A DNA stretch of 64,000 nt from Amorphoplanes digitatis (lineage in GTDB: Bacteria > Actinomycetota > Actinomycetes > Mycobacteriales > Micromonosporaceae): the NCBI RefSeq assembly GCF_014205335.1, contig NZ_JACHNH010000001.1, forward strand, positions 3,962,501 to 4,026,500, read 5' to 3'. Position numbers and translations under genes: made by a program. Below, piece by piece: positions 53,905 to 60,360 of the stretch. The stretch's first letter is position 1. Every line of letters begins with the position of its first letter. The notes beneath the pieces are model-generated. The model ran no database searches. It saw nothing but the letters and a program-made list of their open reading frames with translations, and was not told the DNA's origin.

Positions 53905-53942
53905 GGTTTCAAGCCTGCGCCTGCCGGGTTTTGTTCGGAACC

Positions 53943-53956
53943 GGGCCAGAGGCCCG
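53943..53956 (-). promoter_or_regulatory. DevR-like box facing the hydrolase
   Basis: Minus-strand CGGGCCTCTGGCCC, two differences from the box at 23826, 38 bp from ATG 53904. Confidence 0.6.
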
Positions 53957-53962
53957 GGATGC

Positions 53963-53976
53963 GGGACCTCTGGCTC
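53963..53976 (+). promoter_or_regulatory. DevR/DosR-like box facing the acyltransferase
   Basis: GGGACCTCTGGCTC, 65 bp before GTG 54042 and 58 bp from the hydrolase start on the other side. Confidence 0.75.
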
Positions 53977-54041
53977 TGGCGGCGCCGCGCGAGGCCACGA
54001 AATCGTGTGGGAGGAGCACCGCACCGCCCGAGGAGGATCCT

Positions 54042-55490
54042 GTGGAGTATCTCAGTCCCCTGGACGCGTCCTTTCTTGATGTGGAGGACGAGGATCCGCA
54101 CGCCTCGCTGGCCATCGCCTCGATCGCCGTGCTCGACGGCCCCGCGCCGAGCCAGGCCGAGTTCGCCGAGGCGATCCGGGCCCGCCTGCCGCTGGTGCCG
54201 CGCTACCGGCAGAAGGTACGCCGGGTCCCGTTCAACCTCGGCCGGCCCGTCTGGGCCGACGACCCGGACTTCGACCTCGACTTCCACCTTCGGCGAACCG
54301 CCCTGGTGGCACCCGGCGACGATGCGGCGCTGCAACGCCTCGTCGGCCGGATCATGGCGCAGCGCCTCGACCGTGAGCGCCCCCTGTGGGAGGACTGGCT
54401 GATCGAGGGCCTGCCCGGCGGGCGCTGGGCGGTCCTGTCCAAGGTGCACCATTGCATGATCGACGGTGTCTCCGGCAACGAGCTGTACCGCCTGATCTGC
54501 GACACCGGCCCGAAACCGCGCCGTCCGGTCGCCGACAACTGGCGACCGCGTCCGGTCGGTGGCGACCTCGATCTGGCCCTCGACGCCTGCGGTCGACTTC
54601 TCCGGATTCCCTTCGAACAGACCCGGCTGCTCGCTCTGGCCGCGCGCCGGCCAGGCGAAGCCGTGGTGCGGCTGCGTGAGACGGCCCGAGGTCTTGCCGC
54701 ACTGGCGCAGGGCCTCCTGCGGGCCAAGCCGACCTCGGTGTCCGGGCCGCTGGGCCTGGCCCGGCGTTACGCGGTGGCCCGCATGCCGCTGGCCGACATC
54801 ACACTTGTCGCCGACGCCCACCAGGTGACCGTCAACGACGTCTACCTGGCCGCCGTCGCCGGTGCCTTCCGCCGCCTGCTGCTGTCCCGAGGCGAGGAAC
54901 CGGACCCGGGCGCGATCCGAACGCTCATCCCGGTGAGCATGCGCGCCAACGACGAGCGACACCTGCTCGACAACCGGCTGGCGTCGATGCTCCTTCAACT
55001 CCCGGTCGAGATCGAGGCGCCGGCGGAGCGGCTGCGTGCGGTGCACCGTCGAGTCGCCGAACTGCGCGCCGACCACGAGGTGGAGGCCGGCGCCGCGCTG
55101 ATCTCGCTGGCAGAGCAGGAACCGTTCGCGGCGGTGTCGTTCCTGATCCGCACCGCGCTGCGCCTACCGCAGCGAGCTCTCGCCACGGTGACCACCAACG
55201 TGCCCGGTCCCTCGGTGCGGCTCTACATCCTGGGCTGCCCGGTCCGCGAGATCCTGCCGTACGTCCCGATCGCCGAGCGAATGCGGATCGGCGTCTCCGT
55301 GCTCACGTATGCGGGCCAGGCTGCCTTCGGGATCACCGCCGACTTCGCCGCGGTTCCCGAGGCGGACGAATTCGCCGCGGCCGTCGTTGACGAGGTGGCG
55401 AAGCTACGCCCGACGGCCTCGCCGCGGATGAGGGCAGCGCCGAGGGCGCCGCGACGCCGTGCGACGGCCCGGATAGCGGAGCCTGCCTGA
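54042..55490 (+). CDS. Wax ester synthase/diacylglycerol acyltransferase, Tgs1-like
   Basis: 482 residues from GTG 54042 (GAGGAGGATCCT upstream). N-terminal YLSPLDASFLDVEDEDPHAS, LPLVPRYRQKVR, catalytic HHCMIDG (H136, H137, D141), VTVNDVYLAAVAGAFRRLL, TLIPVSMR and the C-terminal TTNVPGPSVRLYILGCPV. It makes storage triacylglycerol or wax ester from acyl-CoA. Tgs1 (Rv3130c) is a classic DosR target. It is the intact counterpart of the fragment at 20773. Confidence 0.93.
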   Translation: MEYLSPLDASFLDVEDEDPHASLAIASIAVLDGPAPSQAEFAEAIRARLPLVPRYRQKVRRVPFNLGRPVWADDPDFDLDFHLRRTALVAPGDDAALQRLVGRIMAQRLDRERPLWEDWLIEGLPGGRWAVLSKVHHCMIDGVSGNELYRLICDTGPKPRRPVADNWRPRPVGGDLDLALDACGRLLRIPFEQTRLLALAARRPGEAVVRLRETARGLAALAQGLLRAKPTSVSGPLGLARRYAVARMPLADITLVADAHQVTVNDVYLAAVAGAFRRLLLSRGEEPDPGAIRTLIPVSMRANDERHLLDNRLASMLLQLPVEIEAPAERLRAVHRRVAELRADHEVEAGAALISLAEQEPFAAVSFLIRTALRLPQRALATVTTNVPGPSVRLYILGCPVREILPYVPIAERMRIGVSVLTYAGQAAFGITADFAAVPEADEFAAAVVDEVAKLRPTASPRMRAAPRAPRRRATARIAEPA

Positions 55491-55544
55491 GGCACTCCCT
55501 GGCGAGGAAGGACGCTGGCGCCGGGCGTGACGTCCCGGCCGGAG

Positions 55545-55558
55545 GGGACCATAGACCC
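55545..55558 (+). promoter_or_regulatory. DevR/DosR-like box upstream of the truncated CBS-BON gene
   Basis: GGGACCATAGACCC, 85 bp before GTG 55644. Confidence 0.75.
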
Positions 55559-55643
55559 TGTCCGGCCCGGGCTCGCGGCGAAAGGCTGAAGGCATAGGCA
55601 GCGCCGACCCAGCAGACGACTGGTCACCCGGCCGGGGGCCGAT

Positions 55644-55970
55644 GTGGCCGAGGTCGCCGACCAGATGCTGCGGAACGACGTGCGCAGCATGCCCGTCGTG
55701 GACGACGACGAACGGCTGGTCGGGATCATCAGCCGCCGGGACATCCTGCGCGCGATGGTGCGCGGCGACGACGTTCTGGCCGCGGAGGTGCAGCACCGAC
55801 TCGACGAGTACGCCGACGGGCGGTCCCGCTGGACGGCCACCGTCGAGGACGGCGTCGCCACGGTGACCGGGGAGTTCGACGACGAGACCGAGCGCACGGT
55901 CGTCACGGTGATGGCACGGACCGTGCCGGGAATCGCCGCAGCCCGCATCGGCGAGATGACATCGTCCTGA
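55644..55970 (+). pseudogene. 5'-truncated CBS-BON gene (or short CBS-BON protein)
   Basis: The open frame begins upstream at 55590 without a usable start, passing RRLVTRPGADVAEVADQMLR, so the first usable codon is GTG 55644 with a GGGGG run just before it. It encodes the end of one CBS motif (RSMPVVDDDERLVGIISRRDIL) and a BON domain (EVQHRLDEY, VEDGVATVTGEFDDE), about 108 residues. The first CBS domain is lost in comparison with 25925. The box is at a normal distance from the GTG, so a short product may still be made. Confidence 0.65.
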
Positions 55971-55984
55971 CGGACGCAACGACA

Positions 55985-56035
55985 TTGCCCGGCAGCGGCG
56001 GTACCGCCGAATCGCGGACCGCCGCTGCCGGGCAA
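55985..56035. terminator. Long bidirectional terminator
   Basis: TTGCCCGGCAGCGGCGGT and its perfect 18-base complement flank a 15-base loop, between the CBS-BON remnant and the USP gene that converges on it. Confidence 0.88.
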
Positions 56036-56046
56036 ATGATGCTCGC

Positions 56047-56949
56047 CTACACCCGGGGCCGCGGGGTTCCGCCGATCCTGCGGCTACCGTGCCGGACGAC
56101 GTAGACGGGGCAACTCGCGTGGTGCAGCAGTTGCAGGCCGGCCGAGCCGAGGAGTGCTCCGGCGAGCACACCGTGACCGTGGCTGCCGACGATGACCAGG
56201 CACGCACGCGAGGAGAGGCCGACCAGCGCGGAGGCCGCGCTGTCGTGGGTCAGCACGATCTCGACCGGCACATCCGGGAACTTGTCGCGCCACGGCGCCA
56301 CTTCCTCCTCCAACCGCGCTCGCTCGGCGGCGTCCTGTTCCGGCGTCTCGACCTCGGTGGCGCGGACCCTGGCCAGCCAGGACGGGACCGCCGGCAGGTA
56401 CGCCCGGACGACGGTCAGGACACAGTCGCGGCCGGCCGCCACCTCGAAGGCGGTCTCCAGGACGTGGTCGGCCGCAGGGGAGTCGTCGACGCCGACCACC
56501 ACGGGCCCTTCGACGAAGTCACCGTCGCCGCGCACGACGACCACCGGACACTTGGCGTGGGTCGCCACCCGCTGACTCACCGAGCCGAGCCCCAGCCCGG
56601 CGAAGCCGCCGCGGCCCCGATGGCCCAGCACCATGAGCTCCGCGCCCTGCGACGCGGCGATCAGCTCGGGGGTCGCGTGGCCGACGACCGTGTCACGGGT
56701 GCACTCGATCTCCGGCGCGACGGCCCGCGCCCGGTCGAGGGCGGCGGCCGAGACGGCTTCGGCGAAACCGCGGGCGAAGTCGAGCGACTCACCGCCGATG
56801 TCGTAGTGTGCGTCGACCCAGACCCACTCGAAGACGTGCATGATGCGCAGTGGCAGGTGCCGAAGCCGGGCCTCGCGGGCCGCCCAGTCCACGGCTGCCT
56901 TGCTCGACTCGGTGCCGTCGGTGCCGACGATGATGGCTCGGGTGCTCAT
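56047..56949 (-). CDS. Universal stress protein, tandem USP domains
   Basis: 300 residues from ATG 56949. Domain 1: IIVGTDGTESSKAAVDWAAREAR ... LGHRGRGGFAGLGLGSVSQRVATHAKCPVVVVRG; domain 2: VVGVDDSPAADHVLETAF ... VGSHGHGVLAGALLGSAGLQLLHHASCPVYVVR. ATP signatures kept in both. It is clearly related to the protein at 42762 over its whole length. Confidence 0.93.
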   Translation of the reverse strand: MSTRAIIVGTDGTESSKAAVDWAAREARLRHLPLRIMHVFEWVWVDAHYDIGGESLDFARGFAEAVSAAALDRARAVAPEIECTRDTVVGHATPELIAASQGAELMVLGHRGRGGFAGLGLGSVSQRVATHAKCPVVVVRGDGDFVEGPVVVGVDDSPAADHVLETAFEVAAGRDCVLTVVRAYLPAVPSWLARVRATEVETPEQDAAERARLEEEVAPWRDKFPDVPVEIVLTHDSAASALVGLSSRACLVIVGSHGHGVLAGALLGSAGLQLLHHASCPVYVVRHGSRRIGGTPRPRV

Positions 56950-57029
56950 GACCGCTCCCCTCAGGGTTCCTTCCTCAAGTGTCAGGACGGTCGATGTCTT
57001 CGGACAGTGCGCCTGGTCCCGTCCGAGCG

Positions 57030-57043
57030 GGGCCGGAAGTCCC
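57030..57043 (-). promoter_or_regulatory. DevR/DosR-like box upstream of a USP
   Basis: Minus-strand GGGACTTCCGGCCC, 80 bp from ATG 56949. It lies just beyond the stop of the flavodoxin gene. Confidence 0.78.
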
Positions 57044-57085
57044 GGGAAGCGGTGGTGGTCAGCGGTGCCGGATGCGCGATCCGGT

Positions 57086-57598
57086 TCAGACCCCGTGTCG
57101 CTCCGCGACGGCGGAAGCCAGAGAGCCGGCCCAGCGCCGGGCTCGTTCCAGCTCGCCGGCGGCGAGCGGGCCGGGGGTGCCGCTGACCCGGAAGCTCTCC
57201 GGGGCCAGCATCATCCGGCAGCCGAGCCGGCGCATCCGGCGGTGCGCCCGGCGGGCCGCGGAGCCGGGTAGGAACGGCTTGTCGATCTTCGTGTCGAAGG
57301 CCGCCGCGGCGATCCCCGGGAGCATCGGCGCGTCGTCCAGATACTCCCTGAGGCCGACGGCGGCGGCCCCGGGCCGCGCACCGTCCTGGCGGGCGGCGTC
57401 CGCGCGGGTACCGGGCCGGCTCATTCCGAATGCGTGTGTCGGCGCGCCGGCAACGAGGAGGTCCACGTCCGCCAGGGCCGGCCTGCCGCCCACGTCCGCG
57501 ACAACGACGTCGAACGCGTCGCCGAGCCCGTCGGCGACGGCACGCGCGATCTTCTCGGTGTTGCCGAACATGGATTCGTAGACGATCAAAGCCTTCAT
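57086..57598 (-). CDS. Flavodoxin
   Basis: 170 residues from ATG 57598 (AAAGGAGACCGCC upstream). The P-loop IVYESMFGNTEKIARAVADGL binds FMN phosphate; VDLLVAGAPTHAFGMSRPGT and FDTKIDKPFLPGSAARRAHR are typical of actinobacterial flavodoxin-like proteins of about 160 residues. Possible electron carrier for PFL activation or the hydrogenase (inference). Third gene of the cNMP-nitroreductase-flavodoxin operon. Confidence 0.87.
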   Translation of the reverse strand: MKALIVYESMFGNTEKIARAVADGLGDAFDVVVADVGGRPALADVDLLVAGAPTHAFGMSRPGTRADAARQDGARPGAAAVGLREYLDDAPMLPGIAAAAFDTKIDKPFLPGSAARRAHRRMRRLGCRMMLAPESFRVSGTPGPLAAGELERARRWAGSLASAVAERHGV

Positions 57599-57642
57599 GG
57601 CGGTCTCCTTTCCCAGCCACCTGCGCCATGAGAGCGGAACGA

Positions 57643-58611
57643 TCATCGACTCTCGTCCCGCAGGGTTTCGGTGAGCGGCCTGCGTGGTGTCGTCGCGGCG
57701 GGTGGACCGTAGCCGATCCGTATGATCATCTGTGCCCATCGGCCGGTGGCCGTCTTCGTCAGGAGTTCCCGGATCTCGGGGATCTCCACGGGCTGGCTGA
57801 TGGGTGTGGTGGCCAGACCCAGGCGGGTGGCGACGAGAAGGACGTGTTGCAGTGCCTGGCCGGCGAGGACCCATTGCGGCGGGCCGTCGCCGTGGGTCGC
57901 GAGGACGGCGATGGTCGGGTGTGCCTCGAACCGTTCGCTCGTGCGCCAGGGTTGGGCGTGCATCAGCCCGAAGTCGCGCAGCGGTAGCCGTTCCAGCGCG
58001 TCCCAGGGTCCGACCGCGGTCGGTGGCACGCCGTCGTGCCGGCCGCGCGCCGGCCGGGTCCACCGGCCCAGTTCGGCGCGGTAGCCGCCGTCTGCGCGGA
58101 GCCGTCGTTCGGCCGCCTGTCCGAGCCCGAGGATCGCGTCGCGGCTGACCGCGCCGGCGATGGTGAGTGTCGCGCCCTCGTCGCCGGCGGCCCGGGTCAG
58201 TTCCTCGATGGCATCGGCGGGGACCACGGCGGCGGCGAACGGCCACCGGTTGGTGTGTCGTCGCGGGATCGCGGCGGCCAGCGCCGTCACGGTCTCGGAC
58301 GGTGTGGCCTCCCGCGCCGGCTCCACCCGGGCCACCAGGTTAGGCGTACCCGGCTCCGGGAAGAGGACGTGCTCCGGCGTCCAGCCCTGCGCGCGTAGTG
58401 CCAGCCGCAGCGTGAACAGGGCCGCACCGACGCTGAGCAGGAGTTCGCGGCCGGAGGCGTCGAGCGCGTCGAGACGGCGGCTGGGGTCGGCGTACACCTC
58501 GACCGCCCGGCCGGTGATCCGGAAGCGCCACGGCTGGCTGTTGTGCAGCGAGGGTGCCAGCGTCGCCGCCTCGACGCATCGGGTGAGAACGCCGCTGTCG
58601 ACGGTGGTCAT
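57643..58611 (-). CDS. Acg-like nitroreductase-family protein (HNSQPW subtype)
   Basis: 322 residues from ATG 58611, overlapping the cNMP gene by ATGA. CVEAATLAPSLHNSQPWRFRITG, GRELLLSVGAALFTLRLALRAQGW, RRHTNRWPFAAAVVPAD, GVPPTAVGPWDALERLPLRDFG and LATTPISQPVEIPEIRELL. Member of the same subgroup as 23913 and 27444. Here it is in an operon with a cNMP-domain protein and a flavodoxin instead of a USP. Confidence 0.9.
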   Translation of the reverse strand: MTTVDSGVLTRCVEAATLAPSLHNSQPWRFRITGRAVEVYADPSRRLDALDASGRELLLSVGAALFTLRLALRAQGWTPEHVLFPEPGTPNLVARVEPAREATPSETVTALAAAIPRRHTNRWPFAAAVVPADAIEELTRAAGDEGATLTIAGAVSRDAILGLGQAAERRLRADGGYRAELGRWTRPARGRHDGVPPTAVGPWDALERLPLRDFGLMHAQPWRTSERFEAHPTIAVLATHGDGPPQWVLAGQALQHVLLVATRLGLATTPISQPVEIPEIRELLTKTATGRWAQMIIRIGYGPPAATTPRRPLTETLRDESR

Positions 58612-59084
58612 GGCGTGGCGCCCGGGTAGGCGTACAGCTCGACGAGGCGGTGCCGGGCGGCCTGTAGCCGGTCGGACACCGTGTCGAGGAGCCGGGCGGT
58701 GAGCTCCCGGCCCAGCTCGGCGTCTTCGGCGATCATCGCCCGGACCCGGACGGCGTCCATCTCGACCGCGCGGACGTCTTCGGCGACGACGGCGCCGAAT
58801 CGCCAACGGTACGGTGGCCGCGCCCAGGACCAGCCGACGACCGTGCCGGCGCCGGCGGGTTCGACGACGATGTGTCCTCGTCCGGGGACGTGGAAGTCGA
58901 CGGCGACAGTCCCGGATTGCACCAGCCAGAACCGGTCCGCCGGGGCGTCCTGGTGGAACAGCCGGTGGCCGGTGCCGCGGAAGACCGGCCGGCCGGCCGC
59001 CGCCAGCCGTTGCACCCGGTCGGCGGGCAGGCCGGCGACGAAGTCGTGCAGGGTGAGCAGATCGAACACGCTCAACGACGGCAT
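58608..59084 (-). CDS. Cyclic-nucleotide-binding domain protein without HTH, paralogue of the hydrogenase-operon protein
   Basis: 158 residues. It shares with 18419 the pattern DRFWLVQSGTVAVDFHVPGRG, GAGTVVGWSWARPPYRWRFGA and RLQAARHRLVELYAYPG, and equally lacks a DNA-binding domain. The conserved WSW-PPYRW segment sits in the nucleotide pocket position. Start ATG 59084. It may be transcribed from the ADH promoter through the hairpin at 59133, or from an unseen promoter. Confidence 0.83.
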   Translation of the reverse strand: MPSLSVFDLLTLHDFVAGLPADRVQRLAAAGRPVFRGTGHRLFHQDAPADRFWLVQSGTVAVDFHVPGRGHIVVEPAGAGTVVGWSWARPPYRWRFGAVVAEDVRAVEMDAVRVRAMIAEDAELGRELTARLLDTVSDRLQAARHRLVELYAYPGATP

Positions 59085-59132
59085 GGCGTCGCTCCTCGCG
59101 GTAGGTGTTGCGTGGTGACCAGGAGGCCGGCC

Positions 59133-59163
59133 GCCCGTCGGCGCCGTCCTGGCGCCGACGGGC
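59133..59163 (-). terminator. Terminator after the alcohol dehydrogenase
   Basis: GCCCGTCGGCGCC-GTCCT-GGCGCCGACGGGC, perfect 13 bp stem starting 10 bp beyond the ADH stop. Confidence 0.78.
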
Positions 59164-59173
59164 AGCGGGAACG

Positions 59174-60214
59174 TCATCGCGAGAGCACGACCTTCAGCGC
59201 GCCGGTGCGCGCCGGGTCGGCGAAGACGTCGTACGCCTCGGCGAACTCGTCGAGGGCGAACCGGTGGGTGACCATGTTGCCGAGGTCGAGCTGTCCGGCG
59301 ACGAGCATGTCGAGCAGCTTCGGCGTGGAGTACGTGTCCACCAGGCCGGTGGTGATGGTGACGTCGCGGATCCAGAGGTCTTCCAGGTGCAGGACGGCCG
59401 GTTTGCCGTGCACGCCGATGTTGGCGACGCGTCCGCCGGGCCGGACCAGGGTGGTGCACAGCTCGAAGGTCTGCGGGGTGCCGACCGCCTCCATCACCAC
59501 GTCGGCGCCGAGGCCGCCGGTCAGGGCCTGCACCGCGGCGAGCGGGTCGTCGGTGCCGGCCAGGACGGTGGTGTCCGCGCCGAACATCTTGGCCGCCTGC
59601 AGGCGGCTCTCGGCCTTGTCGATCACGACGATGTGTGCGGGGGAGAAGAGGCGCGCGGTGACCACGGCGGCGAGCCCGATCGGGCCGGCCCCGACGATCA
59701 CGACGGTGTCGCCGGGACGCACCCGGCCGTTGAGCACACCGACCTCGTAGGAGGTCGGCAGGATGTCGGCGAGCAGCACGGCCGACTCGTCGCCGACCTG
59801 CTCCGGCAGCTTGTACGTGGACAGGTCGGCGAACGGTATCCGGGCGTACTCGGACTGCACCCCGTCGACGAGGTGGCCGAGGATCCAGCCGCCTCCGCCG
59901 CGGCACTGGCCGTAGACGCCCTCGCGGCAGTACCGGCAGATCCCGCACGCGGAGATGCACGAGGCGAGCACCCGGTCGCCCTTGACCAGCCCGGCGACGC
60001 CGTCGCCGGTCTCGACGACCGTGCCGACGGCCTCGTGGCCGAGCACACGGCCGGCGGCGACCTCGGGCACGTCGCCGCCGAGGATGTGCAGGTCGGTGCC
60101 GCAGATGGTGACGGCGTCCACCCGGATGATCGCGTCCCTGGGGTCCTGGATCCCCGGGTCCGCAATCTCCGTCCACGAACGCGATCCGGGCCCGCCGTAC
60201 ACGAGTGCCTTCAT
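59174..60214 (-). CDS. Zinc-dependent alcohol dehydrogenase (MDR family)
   Basis: 346 residues from ATG 60214. Catalytic zinc ligands in TICGTDLHILGGD and GHEAVGTV, structural zinc cysteines in CISACGICRYCREGVYGQC, and the NAD fold VVIVGAGPIGLAAVVTARLF. The pattern matches class III-like/threonine-dehydrogenase-type medium-chain ADHs, often annotated as alcohol dehydrogenases. It could reduce aldehyde to regenerate NAD+ in fermentation. It shares a single divergent box with PPDK. Confidence 0.9.
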   Translation of the reverse strand: MKALVYGGPGSRSWTEIADPGIQDPRDAIIRVDAVTICGTDLHILGGDVPEVAAGRVLGHEAVGTVVETGDGVAGLVKGDRVLASCISACGICRYCREGVYGQCRGGGGWILGHLVDGVQSEYARIPFADLSTYKLPEQVGDESAVLLADILPTSYEVGVLNGRVRPGDTVVIVGAGPIGLAAVVTARLFSPAHIVVIDKAESRLQAAKMFGADTTVLAGTDDPLAAVQALTGGLGADVVMEAVGTPQTFELCTTLVRPGGRVANIGVHGKPAVLHLEDLWIRDVTITTGLVDTYSTPKLLDMLVAGQLDLGNMVTHRFALDEFAEAYDVFADPARTGALKVVLSR

Positions 60215-60275
60215 GGCAGCTCTCCTCTCGATTGCCTTCACCTCCACGCTGGCCCTGCCGAGGCCCGTTCAGTAA

Positions 60276-60289
60276 GGGACCTCCGGCCC
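60276..60289. promoter_or_regulatory. DevR/DosR-like box shared by ADH and PPDK
   Basis: GGGACCTCCGGCCC, 61 bp from the ADH start and 71 bp from the PPDK start; both distances are in the usual range, so one site probably serves both genes. Confidence 0.85.
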
Positions 60290-60360
60290 TACTAGGCGGG
60301 ACCGGCGCGGGGCTACCAACGAGGTGAGACCTATCGGCGAGCGAGTGAGGCGAGGGACTG

